Positions 8,358 through 17,771 of a DNA stretch of 64,000 nt are shown in pieces. The number at the start of each line of letters is the position of its first letter. The first letter of the stretch is position 1. The notes beneath the pieces are model-generated. The model was not told where the DNA came from. It saw nothing but the letters and a program-made list of their open reading frames with translations, and made no database searches. Position numbers and translations under genes: made by a program. The DNA is from Eggerthellaceae bacterium (lineage in GTDB: Bacteria; Actinomycetota; Coriobacteriia; Coriobacteriales; Eggerthellaceae): contig CAJTDS010000007.1 of the NCBI GenBank assembly GCA_910575165.1, forward strand, positions 55,688-119,687, written 5' to 3'.

Positions 8358-10946
8358 ATGCCGACCTACGTTTCCCAATCGGCGTGCGCCGGAGTTCGTC
8401 CGCCGCATCTGGTCTCGCTGAGCCTGCTGTCGAGGCCGGCCCATGTCTCGCGCCTTCTGCGCGAGCGGCGGGTTCCGCGCTTCATCGTGGCGCCTGCCGG
8501 GTCGGGCAAGACGTCGCTTGCCTTGGACTACGCCGAGACGGTGTTCTCGCTTCGCAACGTGTTCTGGCTCGACGGGAAGAGCCCGTGCTTTCTGAGGGAT
8601 CTCGACAACGGCACCATCGCGCGCAAGGTGGGGTCGATTTCCGAGAAGCCCTTCCTGCTGGTGGTCGACGACGTGCCCGTGCTGGATTCTGACAGGGCCG
8701 AGCGCTTCGAAGCGGCTATAGACGCGGTCATCGATGCGGGAGGGGAGATGGTGGTGGCCTGCGCCCCCGACGCGGACGTGTTCGCCCGCCAGACCGACCG
8801 GGTGCTGCTAGACGCGTCCGATCTGCTGCTTTCCGACGACGAGTTCGACGCGCTGGCGCCGGCGGCGCAGATGGCCTTGGCCCAGATGCCCCGCGGCTCT
8901 CGCCGGGTGGCGGGCTTCGCCTGGGGCGCGCCGTCGCAGGCCGTGCTGCGGCTGGAGCTGCTGGCCGCCGAGGTGTCCGACCCTCGCGAACGGCTGTCGG
9001 TGCTGGCCATGCTCCTTCTGGGTGAGGGAGGCCTCGACGAATGGGGCGACATCACTCTCGATGGAGAGCCTCTGGCCTCCCGCCTGCGCAAACGCTATCC
9101 TCTTCTGGGCGTCGAAGAGGATCTGGGAAGCTTCGAGTCTGCGTCGTTCGCCCCCGCCGAGGTGCATCGGGCTTTCAGGTCGCACCTCGCCGAGCTGGCC
9201 TTCTGCTGCGAGGGGAAGAGCATCGACGGGTTGGCGGAGCGCGTGGCCGACCGCCTGATGGCGCAGGGGCGTTGCGAGCGCGCCTGCGGGGTCGCCCAAG
9301 CGTTCCTGGCGCAGGCCAAGCGCGCCGAATGGCTTGCCCGCAACGCCTCGGAGCTGCTCGACCAGGGGTGCCTGCTGCCGGCATCGGACCTGTTCGGGTC
9401 CTTGACGCGCGCCGCGCGCGCGTCCCGCAAGGAGCTGCTGGTCGACCAGGAGGTGCGCAGCGCCTACCTGGAGTTTCCGCCGGATACCGCCGAGGAACCG
9501 CCCGACGCGCCGCCCTTCAGGGGCTCTTGCGACGCCGTGGTCCGGCTGCTCGCGCAGGTCGCACGCTTCCACGGCCGTTGGATGCCCGAGGCGTTCGAGC
9601 GCGCTGCGGGGGCGCTCGAGGACGCGCGCTGCGACGGGTCCGGATCGAGGGCCTCTCGGCAGCACGGCGATTTGGCCCGCGCCTATCGCGTCATCGCTGC
9701 CGCTTCGCAGGGCTGCGCCTGCGCGGCGTCCGAGTGGCTCTCTCTCCGGGAGAAGGTGGGACGCTCGTCGCTGCTTCTGCTGGGCGCCTGGGTGCTGGAG
9801 GCGGCGGCCGAGCGGAAGGGGGAGGAAGCGGCCGCACAGGCCGAGCCGTTCGGCATCGGAGCCGGGCGCCCGCTCGACGACATGTGCGCCGGCATGGTCA
9901 GTCTGCTCTGCGACGGTTCGGGGTCGGCCCCGTTTCCCGAGGCCATGGCATGCCGGGCGCTGGGCCTGGCGTTGGAAAGCGGGCTTTCCCCGGTGCGCGT
10001 GCCTCCCGGTATCGCCCAGGGCTGCCACGGGGTGGAGCTGGGCCTGTACGATCAGCGCAGGCGCGCTTTGGCGGCACGGGCAGAGGAGCGGCGGGATGCC
10101 CCGCGGCGGCAGAGGCGCGGCGGGGCGGCCGAGGGGATGCGGGAACGGATCGACGCCGCCTCGGCCAAGCCATGGGCTCCGGTCCTCACCGTCAACCTCT
10201 TCGGTGGCCTGGACGTGAGCATCGGCTCGCAGAAGGTGTCTCCTCAGCGCTTCGCGCGCCAGAAGACCAAGACGCTGCTGGCTCTTCTGGTGCTCAATCG
10301 TGGGCACGAGCTTACGCGGGACAAGCTGGTGGAGCTTCTGTGGCCGGAATCCTCCGTGGAATCGGGCAGGCGCAACCTGTACTGCAACTGGAGCTCGCTG
10401 AAAAAAGCGCTGTCCTTGGAAGGGGGAGGCTGCCCGTACCTCGTCCGCCAGCAGCAGGCCCTCAGCGTGGACAGCAGCCTTATAGCCACCGACCTGGAGC
10501 TGTTCGACGACGTGTGCCATGCGCTGCTGTTCGAGAAGCCTGGCTACGGAGGATGGGCGGGGCTTCACGGCCAGCTGAGCACGGCCCTGTCGGGGGAGTT
10601 GCTCCCCAGCGAGGAGAGCAACCTCGTCATCCTGCGCCTGCGATCCCAGTACCGCGACCGTCTGGTGGACGCGCTGGTGTGCGCGACGAACCGGCTGGTG
10701 GATTCCGGCAGCTTCGCCGAGGCGCTTTGGTTCGGGCGCATGGCTGTGTCCCGGGACGCCAGCCGCGAGGATGCCTACGTAGCCCTCATGCGTGCCCAGA
10801 TAGGCGCCGGGCAGCGCAAGCCCGCCATGGACACCTACTTCTCTTGCCGGCGCTACCTTGCCGACAACCTGGGCATCAACCCGTCGCTGGAGACCATCAA
10901 CCTGTACAACTCGGTCATCCTCTCCGAGGAGCCCTACGGCTTCTGA
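8358..10946 (+). CDS. Large NTPase-BTAD transcriptional regulator (AfsR/MalT-like)
   Basis: About 862 residues. The N-terminus has a P-loop (APAGSGKTSL, about residues 43-52) and a Walker B-like strand (FLLVVDDVPVL), giving a STAND/MalT-like ATPase. A helical middle follows. From about residue 610 there is an OmpR-type winged helix (VNLFGGLDVSIG, then LLALLVLNRGHELTRDKLVE and LLWPE) and a C-terminal bacterial transcriptional activation domain of TPR-like helices (about 720-862), as in SARP regulators. I chose ATG 8358 over the GTG nine bases earlier because GGGGG lies eight bases before it. Large STAND regulators usually sense a small ligand. Target genes are unknown; the adjacent YfhO-flippase pair is one possibility. 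Confidence 0.85.
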   Translation: MPTYVSQSACAGVRPPHLVSLSLLSRPAHVSRLLRERRVPRFIVAPAGSGKTSLALDYAETVFSLRNVFWLDGKSPCFLRDLDNGTIARKVGSISEKPFLLVVDDVPVLDSDRAERFEAAIDAVIDAGGEMVVACAPDADVFARQTDRVLLDASDLLLSDDEFDALAPAAQMALAQMPRGSRRVAGFAWGAPSQAVLRLELLAAEVSDPRERLSVLAMLLLGEGGLDEWGDITLDGEPLASRLRKRYPLLGVEEDLGSFESASFAPAEVHRAFRSHLAELAFCCEGKSIDGLAERVADRLMAQGRCERACGVAQAFLAQAKRAEWLARNASELLDQGCLLPASDLFGSLTRAARASRKELLVDQEVRSAYLEFPPDTAEEPPDAPPFRGSCDAVVRLLAQVARFHGRWMPEAFERAAGALEDARCDGSGSRASRQHGDLARAYRVIAAASQGCACAASEWLSLREKVGRSSLLLLGAWVLEAAAERKGEEAAAQAEPFGIGAGRPLDDMCAGMVSLLCDGSGSAPFPEAMACRALGLALESGLSPVRVPPGIAQGCHGVELGLYDQRRRALAARAEERRDAPRRQRRGGAAEGMRERIDAASAKPWAPVLTVNLFGGLDVSIGSQKVSPQRFARQKTKTLLALLVLNRGHELTRDKLVELLWPESSVESGRRNLYCNWSSLKKALSLEGGGCPYLVRQQQALSVDSSLIATDLELFDDVCHALLFEKPGYGGWAGLHGQLSTALSGELLPSEESNLVILRLRSQYRDRLVDALVCATNRLVDSGSFAEALWFGRMAVSRDASREDAYVALMRAQIGAGQRKPAMDTYFSCRRYLADNLGINPSLETINLYNSVILSEEPYGF

Positions 10947-11046
10947 TCGCTGCAGCCGCCTTCGCCCGCCGCAGCCGTTTCGCAGTATTGTGGAAACGAA
11001 AGCGCCCAGCCCTGCGTCTGCGGCGGGATAGGATAGACTGCACCCT

Positions 11047-11730
11047 ATGAGCGAAAACGAGATCGCATACTACGTCTGCTCCATCCTAAGCTTCGTGCCA
11101 GCCATCGTGTTTCACGAGGTCATGCACGGCTATGCGGCCTATCGGCTGGGCGACCCCACGGCCAAGCGCGCCGGCAGGCTCTCCCTCAATCCCCTCAAGC
11201 ACATCGACCCGTTCGGCACCGTGCTCATGCCGCTTATGCTCATGATCATGAACATGCCGGTTTTCGGTTACGCGAAGCCGGTTCCCTACAACCCGTCCTA
11301 CTTCAAGGATCCGCGCAAGGGCGACCTCATCGTGGGGCTTGCCGGTCCTTCGGCCAACCTCGTCATGGCAATCCTCGGCGCCGTCGTCTACACGGCCATA
11401 TCCTACCTGGTTCCGTCCTCCGTGCTGGTGTCTAACACGGTCCTGTTCTACTTCTTCACCATGTTCCTGCCCATGTTCAGCCTGATAAACCTCTACCTCA
11501 TGTTCTTCAATCTGCTGCCCATACCGCCCCTGGACGGCTCCTCCATCTTCGCGTTCTTCCTTCCGGTGAAGTACCTGCCCAAGTACTACCAGGTGCAGCG
11601 CTACGCGTTCCCCATCTTCATGGTGGTGGCCATCCTGCTGCCCTACGTCCTGCACGTGAACCCCTTCGGCATCTACCTGGACGCCACGGCGGGCAATCTC
11701 TTCGACCTGCTGTTCTCCGCGGCTCGCTGA
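11047..11730 (+). CDS. Site-2 protease family membrane metalloprotease (M50)
   Basis: This 227-residue membrane protein has the zinc motif HEVMHGY (HExxH, about residues 22-26) in the first helix and the second active-site element NLLPIPPLDGSS (about residue 155), both hallmarks of M50 intramembrane proteases. No PDZ domain is visible, as in the short YwhC/Rv-like group rather than RseP. No Shine-Dalgarno site precedes the ATG. A -10-like TAGGAT (11029-11034) lies 12 bases upstream, so the mRNA may be leaderless or nearly so. It is followed 13 bases later by scpA, an arrangement common in Gram-positives. Its substrate is unknown. Confidence 0.88.
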   Translation: MSENEIAYYVCSILSFVPAIVFHEVMHGYAAYRLGDPTAKRAGRLSLNPLKHIDPFGTVLMPLMLMIMNMPVFGYAKPVPYNPSYFKDPRKGDLIVGLAGPSANLVMAILGAVVYTAISYLVPSSVLVSNTVLFYFFTMFLPMFSLINLYLMFFNLLPIPPLDGSSIFAFFLPVKYLPKYYQVQRYAFPIFMVVAILLPYVLHVNPFGIYLDATAGNLFDLLFSAAR

Positions 11731-11743
11731 GCGTGGGACGGTC

Positions 11744-12538
11744 ATGGCCTTCAAGGTTTCCATCGACAGCTTCGAGGGTCCCTTCGACCTGCTGCTGCGG
11801 CTGGTGAGCCGCCAGAAGGTGGCCATCGGCTCGGTGTCTATATCCCAGATCGCCGACCAGTTCCTGGAGGAGCTCGGGCGCATGGAGCGGCTCGACCTGG
11901 ACGTGGCCAGCGACTTTCTGCTGGTGGCATCCACGCTTCTGCAGATCAAGGCGGAAAGCCTGCTGCCCAAGCCCGTCTCCGCCGATATGCGGGAGCTCGA
12001 GGAGCTTACCGACGAACAGGCCAGGGAGGTGCTCGCCGAGCGGCTGGTTCGCTACAAGCAGTTCAAGAACGCCGCTGCCGCCATGGACGGGATGCTCGAC
12101 GAGGCGCTCAAGCTGCATCCGCGCCCCTTCGGGCCCGACCCGCAGTTCCTGGCGGTGCTGCCGGACTTCCTGCGCCAGACCACGCTCGACGATCTTGGCA
12201 TGCGGGCGGCGGCCTGCCTGGCCCGGCGCGAGGTGTTTCTGCTGGAATCGGAGCATATCGCCGCAAAGCCCATTCCCCTGGAGAAGTACGTGCGCTCCCT
12301 CTACGGCAGAATCGCGCAGGAGAAGCACGCCAGCTTCAGCCAGCTGGTGGGGCCCGATGCGCCCACGGCCATCGTCGTGGTGTCGTTTCTGGCGGTGCTG
12401 GAGCTCTTCAAGCGCGACCTGGTCAACGTGGCGCAGCGCCATCCCTTCGGGGACATAACCGTTACCTACGTGGAGCATGACGGGCCCGTCGACCTGGCGT
12501 TCGAAGGCGGGTTCACCTCTGCGGGAGAGGAATCGTGA
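11744..12538 (+). CDS. scpA: Segregation and condensation protein A
   Basis: ScpA is the kleisin subunit that bridges SMC heads in the chromosome-condensing Smc-ScpAB complex. The 264-residue protein begins with the family signature FEGPFDLLLRLVSRQKVAI and continues with ISQIADQFLEELGRM and DFLLVASTLLQIKAESLLP, the N-terminal helices that bind the SMC coiled-coil neck. The C-terminal winged helix covers about residues 175-245. Length is normal. The stop overlaps the start of scpB, so the two partners are translationally coupled. Confidence 0.95.
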   Translation: MAFKVSIDSFEGPFDLLLRLVSRQKVAIGSVSISQIADQFLEELGRMERLDLDVASDFLLVASTLLQIKAESLLPKPVSADMRELEELTDEQAREVLAERLVRYKQFKNAAAAMDGMLDEALKLHPRPFGPDPQFLAVLPDFLRQTTLDDLGMRAAACLARREVFLLESEHIAAKPIPLEKYVRSLYGRIAQEKHASFSQLVGPDAPTAIVVVSFLAVLELFKRDLVNVAQRHPFGDITVTYVEHDGPVDLAFEGGFTSAGEES

Positions 12539-13584
12539 TGGACGAGCCTTTGCGGGGAGAGGTTTGGCAGGATGCGGACGGTGCGCCGGCCGAGGCTGCC
12601 GAGCTTGCCGCGGCCGGTGACGGGTGCGGCGGGGCGGAAGGCCGCTTCGGCGAGCTGTCGTCGCTCGAGGACCTGATGGGCGCCGTGGAGGCGCTGCTGT
12701 TCGTGTCGGATGCGCCCGTGCGCGCTGCGACTTTGCGCGAGATGACGGGCGCGGAAGGCGATGCCGTCGCGCTTGCCCTGGAGACGCTTCAGCAGCGTCG
12801 GCGGCTCGACGGCAGCGGGGTGGTGCTGCGCGAGGTGGCCGGCGGCTGGCGCCTGTTCACGAGTCCCGTCTACCATCATCTGGTCGAGCGCTACGTGGTG
12901 TCGTGGGATACGCGCAAGCTCTCCCAGGCTGCCCTGGAAACGCTGGCCGTGGTCGCCTACCTGCAGCCGGTTACCAGGGCCCAGGTAGCATCGGTGCGCG
13001 GCGTGAACTCCGACAGCCCCATAAGCTCGCTGGTGGAGAAGGGGCTCGTGCGCGAGGTGGGCGTGGCCGATGCGCCGGGCAACCCCGGCCTGTACGGGAC
13101 CACGAAGGCGTTCCTGGAACGTTTCGGCCTCGCGAGCGCCGCAGACCTTCCGCCGCTTGAGCTGTACGCTCCCGACGAGGAGACGAGGAGGCTCATCCGC
13201 GAGCGACTCTCCGCCTCCTCCCCGGCTCCCGTCGTCGAAGAGGGTGCGCCTGCCGACGCCGACCTCGGGCTTCCGGAGACATCCGTCGCCGCTTCTACGG
13301 AGGGCGTGCGAGCTGCGGCTGTTCCGGAGCGGCCGGCGGAACCCCTGGAGCTTCCCGACCTTGCCTCGGCGTCCGAACCGGGTGCCGACCCGCTGGCGGG
13401 CTTCGTGTTCTCCGAAGACGACGAGGGCTTCGAGGTGGCCTTGGCCGACGGCGTGCCGGGCTCGTTGCTGGTAGAGGCCCTTACCTCGGGCCTCGGGCTG
13501 ACCGAGAAGGTGTCGGCCGATACGCTTCCCCGGGAAATGCGCGGTATCTTCGACGAGGCCGATGGGGACGGCGGCGATGAGTAG
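12535..13584 (+). CDS. scpB: Segregation and condensation protein B, with long C-terminal extension
   Basis: ScpB dimers bind ScpA and regulate the Smc complex. The tandem winged-helix core runs from about residue 43 to 210, with LMGAVEALLFVSDAPVRAATL at its start and ETLAVVAYLQPVTRAQVASV and LVEKGLVREVG in the second winged helix. The protein is 349 residues against about 190-200 for most ScpB. The surplus is about 40 acidic/Ala-rich residues at the N-terminus and roughly 140 acidic, Pro/Ala-rich residues after the core, which look disordered. GTG 12535 or ATG 12538 could be the start. The stop overlaps the pseudouridine synthase start. Confidence 0.92.
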   Translation: MMDEPLRGEVWQDADGAPAEAAELAAAGDGCGGAEGRFGELSSLEDLMGAVEALLFVSDAPVRAATLREMTGAEGDAVALALETLQQRRRLDGSGVVLREVAGGWRLFTSPVYHHLVERYVVSWDTRKLSQAALETLAVVAYLQPVTRAQVASVRGVNSDSPISSLVEKGLVREVGVADAPGNPGLYGTTKAFLERFGLASAADLPPLELYAPDEETRRLIRERLSASSPAPVVEEGAPADADLGLPETSVAASTEGVRAAAVPERPAEPLELPDLASASEPGADPLAGFVFSEDDEGFEVALADGVPGSLLVEALTSGLGLTEKVSADTLPREMRGIFDEADGDGGDE

Positions 13585-14479
13585 CGAGGTCGATCTTCCC
13601 GCGCAGGCTGCGGCAGGCTCTTGCGGGGAGGCGGAGACGGTGTACCCCATGCGCCTGCAGCGGTTCCTCGCCCGCGCCGGCGTCGCCTCCCGGCGGGGGT
13701 CCGAGAACCTGATGACGGCAGGGCGCGTGACGGTCAACGGCGCCGTGGTCGCCGAGCTGGGCAGCAAGGTGGACCCGCGCTGCGACGAGGTGGCGGTGGA
13801 CGGCCTGCCGGTCAAGTGGGGCTCGGCCCCCGTCACGCTGATGCTGCACAAGCCCGCCGGGGTGCTCACCACCATGGACGACCCCCGGGGGCGCCCCACC
13901 GTGGCCCAGCTGGTCCCCGTGGACCGCTATCCCGGGCTGTACCCGATCGGCCGTTTGGACGGCGACACCACGGGGCTTCTGCTCTTCTCCACCGACGGGC
14001 GGTTGGGCCATGGGCTTCTGCATCCGAGCCATCATGTGTCGAAAAGCTATCTTGCCTGCGTGGACGGCGCGCCCTCCGAAGGCGCGCTCGAGCGTTTGCG
14101 CGAAGGGGTGCTGCTGGACGACGGCATGACGGCGCCCGCCCGGGCGGAGCTGCTGACGGGACGGGAGGCCGAGGCGGCCCTGGCGTTGCTGGCCGTGCCC
14201 GAAGATGGCGCCCCCTCCGGCACCGACAAGCGGCGCAGGATGCTGGCGGAGGCGCGCCGCAAGAATCGCTCGGTCGTGCGCCTGGTGCTGAGCGAAGGCA
14301 GAAAGCACCAGGTCAAGCGCATGCTTGCTGCGGTCGGGCACCCGGTGCTCGCGCTGCATCGCGAGCGGTTCGGCCCGCTGGGGCTGGGGAGCCTCGCCCA
14401 GGGCGACTGGCGAGAGCTTTCAGCCGACGAGCTGTGCGAATTGGAAGGTGCCCTGGCCCACGGGGCGCCTTCCCGATAG
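13577..14479 (+). CDS. Pseudouridine synthase of the RluB/RsuA family
   Basis: The protein of about 300 residues has an N-terminal S4 RNA-binding domain (RLQRFLARAGVASRRGSENL) and an RsuA/RluB catalytic domain with the active-site motif YPIGRLDGDTTGLLLFS, whose Asp attacks the target uridine. It most resembles RluB, which modifies 23S rRNA helix 89 or 90 near the peptidyl-transferase centre. The late motif GRKHQVKRML is typical. An insertion rich in Ala/Glu (about residues 190-230) is slightly longer than usual. ATG 13577 overlaps the end of scpB, a standard scpA-scpB-rluB order in Gram-positives. The exact target base is inferred from family only. Confidence 0.9.
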   Translation: MSSEVDLPAQAAAGSCGEAETVYPMRLQRFLARAGVASRRGSENLMTAGRVTVNGAVVAELGSKVDPRCDEVAVDGLPVKWGSAPVTLMLHKPAGVLTTMDDPRGRPTVAQLVPVDRYPGLYPIGRLDGDTTGLLLFSTDGRLGHGLLHPSHHVSKSYLACVDGAPSEGALERLREGVLLDDGMTAPARAELLTGREAEAALALLAVPEDGAPSGTDKRRRMLAEARRKNRSVVRLVLSEGRKHQVKRMLAAVGHPVLALHRERFGPLGLGSLAQGDWRELSADELCELEGALAHGAPSR

Positions 14480-14548
14480 GGCGTGCTAGAATATCCGCTC
14501 AGCTTGGAACACCTGCTTGCGTTTAGCACGAAGGAAATCGGAACACCC

Positions 14549-15724
14549 ATGGAACCATCTGCTCTCCCCGAATCGGGAAAACGTCGATTCGGGTCCATAG
14601 CCATCGTGGGCTTCGGGCTTATCGGCGCCTCCATCGCCCGCGCCGTCCTGAAGGCCGACCCCGATGTGCGCATCCTCGCCGTGGACGCCAGCGCCGACGC
14701 CTGCCGCAAGGCTCGGGAGCTGGAAATCGCGCAAATCGCGGTGCTGCCGGGCGACCCGGCGTTCCGTGCGTTTGTGGAGGACGAGGCCGACTTGGTGATT
14801 CTGGCGGTCCCCGTGGACGAGGCGCGCACCTACTTGGGATTGCTCGCACAATGGTCCTTTCAGGGGCTTATCACCGACACCCTTTCGACGAAGACCAGCG
14901 TCTCGAAGCTTGCCGACGAGGTGCTGCCCTATCCCGAGCGCTACATCCCGGGGCATCCCATGGCCGGTTCCGAGGTGAACGGCATCGAGGGCTCGCGCGC
15001 CGATCTGTTCGAGGGGGCACACTGGATCCTATGCCCCGACGAGGCCACCGACCCCGACCTGTTCGCATCGCTTCACGAGCTGGTGACGGGGCTGGGCGCG
15101 CGCGTAGTCTCGCTGCCCCGCGCCGACCACGACAACGCAATCGCGGTGGTGAGCCATGTGCCCCACATCGTCGCCTCGTCCCTGGTGCAGCTTGCCAGCC
15201 GCCATGCCGACGAGCAGCGCTCCCTCATGCGCCTGGCCGCCGGCGGATTCAAGGACTCCACCCGCATCGCCGCAGGCTCTCCGGAGCTGTGGTGCGGCAT
15301 CTCCTTCGATAATTGCCAGGCGCTGTCCCAGGGCCTTTCCGAGATGCAGCAGATCATCCAGCAGTTCAAGGACTCCCTTGACGCCGGCGACCGAGCCGGG
15401 CTCACCTCGCTTCTGGCCGAGGCGGCCTCGGTGAGGCGCTCGCTTCCCGCCACCTGGGTCCCGTCCACGGAGCGGCTGCTGGAGGTGCGCATTCCCATGA
15501 CCGACCGTCCGGGCGTGGTGGCCGAGGTCACCACCATCGCCAGCTCCGTCGGCTGCAACATCCAGTCCATCGAGATCGACCACGTCACCGAGTCGAGCGC
15601 CGTGCTGTCGCTGGTGCTCACCGACGAAGGGGACGTGGGGCAGCTGTCCTTCAAGCTCATCGACGCGGGCTTCGCCGTGTCGTTCTCGCCGCTTTCCGCA
15701 AAGGAGCATGTCCATGTCGGTTGA
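14549..15724 (+). CDS. tyrA: Prephenate dehydrogenase with C-terminal ACT domain
   Basis: TyrA oxidatively decarboxylates prephenate to 4-hydroxyphenylpyruvate for tyrosine synthesis. The Rossmann motif IVGFGLIGASIARA starts near residue 15, and the substrate-site segments ITDTLSTKTSV and HPMAGSEVNGIEG follow. HVPHIVASSLVQL lies in the helical dimer domain, and residues about 305-391 (RIPMTDRPGVVAEVTTIA) are an ACT domain, often a tyrosine feedback site. I chose ATG 14549, about 391 residues; the frame stays open to GTG 14483. A -10-like TAGAAT at 14487-14492 could drive an internal promoter here. The stop overlaps aroA. Confidence 0.93.
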   Translation: MEPSALPESGKRRFGSIAIVGFGLIGASIARAVLKADPDVRILAVDASADACRKARELEIAQIAVLPGDPAFRAFVEDEADLVILAVPVDEARTYLGLLAQWSFQGLITDTLSTKTSVSKLADEVLPYPERYIPGHPMAGSEVNGIEGSRADLFEGAHWILCPDEATDPDLFASLHELVTGLGARVVSLPRADHDNAIAVVSHVPHIVASSLVQLASRHADEQRSLMRLAAGGFKDSTRIAAGSPELWCGISFDNCQALSQGLSEMQQIIQQFKDSLDAGDRAGLTSLLAEAASVRRSLPATWVPSTERLLEVRIPMTDRPGVVAEVTTIASSVGCNIQSIEIDHVTESSAVLSLVLTDEGDVGQLSFKLIDAGFAVSFSPLSAKEHVHVG

Positions 15725-17075
15725 TGCCTCTGTTCGCGAAGACCCCGCCGACCAGGCTGGATCGGTGCGCACCATACGTCCGCTCGGGCGCCCGCTGCAA
15801 GGCTCGATCCGGGTTCCGGGCGACAAGTCCCTGTCGCATCGCGCCGTGCTCTTCGGCGCCATGGCCGAGGGGACCACGCGGGTAAGCGGCGTGCTGGACT
15901 CCCAGGACGTGCGCTCGTCGGTGGCAGCCGTAACGGCGTTGGGCGCGAAGACGGACCTAGCCGTCCAGCCCGACGGCAGCCTGGCCGGCACCGTGGAGGG
16001 GTGGGGAAGCGCCGGGCCCCGCCAGCCCGACGGCCCCATAGACTGCGGCAATTCCGGCACCACCGCCCGTCTGCTCATGGGGGTGATCGCCCCGTGGGAT
16101 GTAGAGGTCACCCTCACCGGCGACAGCTCGCTGCAGAGCAGGCCCATGCGCCGGATAACGGCCCCGCTCATGAAGATGGGGGCCGAGTTCTTCCCGGCCG
16201 GTCGGGAGCATCTGCCGCTGACCGAGCGCGGATGCGCGTCGCTGGCGCCGCTGCACTACGCGTCGCCCATGGCCTCGGCGCAGTTGAAGTCCGCGATCCT
16301 TCTGGCCGGAATCTACGCGCACGGCGAGACGTCGGTGGTGGAGCCGGCTCCCTCGCGCAACCATACGGAGCTGATGCTGCCTCAGTTCGGCGTGCCTACC
16401 ATGGCCGGCGAGCGCGAGGCGGCCGTCACCGGGCCCGCAACGCCCAGGGCGTGCGCCTTGGACGTACCGGGCGACCCCTCGTCCGCGGCCTTTCTCGTCT
16501 GCGCGGCCCTGCTCAAGCCGGAAAGCGCGGTGGAAATCACCGACGTCAGCCTCAATCCCACGCGCATAGGGTTCGTCCGCACCTTGGAGCGCATGGGTGC
16601 CGACGTTTCCGTCAGCGTGGTCAAGCATGTGGGCAAGGAGCCGGTGGGCACGATAACCGCCCGCTTCACGGCGCGCTTGCGGGGCTGCGAGGTGCCCGCG
16701 AGCAAGATCGCCTCCATCGTCGACGAGATTCCGGTGCTGTCCCTCGTGGCTGCCCATGCTGCGGGAATCACGGTGTTTCGCCAGGTGGGAGAGCTTCGCG
16801 TGAAAGAGACCGACCGGCTTCGCGCCGTGATCGAGGGGCTTGCGCTCATGGGCGTGGACGCCTGGGAGGAAGGCGACGACCTGTTCATAGAGGGGCAGCC
16901 GGGCCTGCATCCGCCCGCAGGCCTTTCCTTCGACACGGGAGGCGACCATCGCCTCGCCATGACCTGGGCCCTTGCCGGTTTGTGCGGCAACGAGCCCGTG
17001 AGCGTGAGGGATTTCGGCTGCGTGTCGGTCAGCTACCCCGGGTTCATCAACGACATCGAAAGGTTGGCGTCATGA
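15714..17075 (+). CDS. aroA: 3-phosphoshikimate 1-carboxyvinyltransferase (EPSP synthase)
   Basis: AroA joins phosphoenolpyruvate to shikimate 3-phosphate in the chorismate pathway, which feeds the TyrA reaction encoded just upstream. The 453-residue protein shows the substrate motifs PGDKSLSHRAVLFGAMAEG, DCGNSGTTARLLMG, SLQSRPMRRI, and GELRVKETDRL, plus the late GDHRLAMTWALAG. Length is normal. The ATG at 15714 is seven bases after AAGGAG and overlaps the tyrA stop; an ATG at 15708 is too close to that site. The final TGA overlaps the ATG of cmk, so tyrA, aroA and cmk are translationally coupled. Confidence 0.96.
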   Translation: MSVDASVREDPADQAGSVRTIRPLGRPLQGSIRVPGDKSLSHRAVLFGAMAEGTTRVSGVLDSQDVRSSVAAVTALGAKTDLAVQPDGSLAGTVEGWGSAGPRQPDGPIDCGNSGTTARLLMGVIAPWDVEVTLTGDSSLQSRPMRRITAPLMKMGAEFFPAGREHLPLTERGCASLAPLHYASPMASAQLKSAILLAGIYAHGETSVVEPAPSRNHTELMLPQFGVPTMAGEREAAVTGPATPRACALDVPGDPSSAAFLVCAALLKPESAVEITDVSLNPTRIGFVRTLERMGADVSVSVVKHVGKEPVGTITARFTARLRGCEVPASKIASIVDEIPVLSLVAAHAAGITVFRQVGELRVKETDRLRAVIEGLALMGVDAWEEGDDLFIEGQPGLHPPAGLSFDTGGDHRLAMTWALAGLCGNEPVSVRDFGCVSVSYPGFINDIERLAS

Positions 17076-17770
17076 TCGTAGCCATCGACGGCCCGTCCGG
17101 GGCCGGAAAATCCACCGTCGCCAAGGCGGTCGCCCGAAATCTCGGCTATTCCTGCCTCGACACCGGCGCGATGTACCGCGCCGTGGCGTGGCTGGCGCTG
17201 CAGGAAGGGGTCGACCTGGCCGACGAGGGGTCCTTGGGGCAGCTGGCGCGCCGCTGCACCATCGAGTTCGGCCACGAGCCGGGCGACCCGCTGCCGCGGC
17301 GAGTGCTCGTCGACGGGGTCGATGTGACCGACGCCATCCGAACGGCCGAGATCGACAAGGCGGTCAGCCCCGTCTCCGCCGCTCCCTCCGTCCGCGAGGC
17401 CATGGTGGCCCAGCAGCAGCGCATCGGGCGCGGCGGCGACTACGTGGTTGAGGGAAGGGACATCGGCACCTGCGTATTTCCCGAGTCGCCGGCCAAGGTG
17501 TTCCTGACCGCCTCGGCCGAGGAGCGCGCGCACCGCCGCGTGCGCCAGAACGTCGACCGCGGCGTGGGGTCCATCGACTACGAGGAAGTGCTCGCCGACA
17601 TCGTGCGCCGCGACGAGGCCGATTCGTCCCGGGCAACCTCTCCGCTGGTCAAGGCTGACGATGCCGTCGAGATCGACTCGACGGGCACCTACATCGAAGA
17701 CATCATCGACCGTATCTGCGACCTGGCGCGCCAAGCGCAGGAGCGAGAGCGCTTCGCGACGGAGGCATAG
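17072..17770 (+). CDS. cmk: Cytidylate kinase
   Basis: Cmk phosphorylates CMP and dCMP with ATP. The 232-residue protein starts MIVAIDGPSGAGKSTVAKA, with the P-loop at residues 6-14, then DTGAMYRAVAW for CMP binding, VEGRDIGTCVFP, and the LID-region arginines in RVRQNVDRG and IVRRDEADSSRATSPL. The start ATG overlaps the aroA stop (ATGA). Placement of cmk between aroA and plsC/ispH/der is common in Gram-positive genomes. Confidence 0.96.
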   Translation: MIVAIDGPSGAGKSTVAKAVARNLGYSCLDTGAMYRAVAWLALQEGVDLADEGSLGQLARRCTIEFGHEPGDPLPRRVLVDGVDVTDAIRTAEIDKAVSPVSAAPSVREAMVAQQQRIGRGGDYVVEGRDIGTCVFPESPAKVFLTASAEERAHRRVRQNVDRGVGSIDYEEVLADIVRRDEADSSRATSPLVKADDAVEIDSTGTYIEDIIDRICDLARQAQERERFATEA

Positions 17771-17771
17771 C

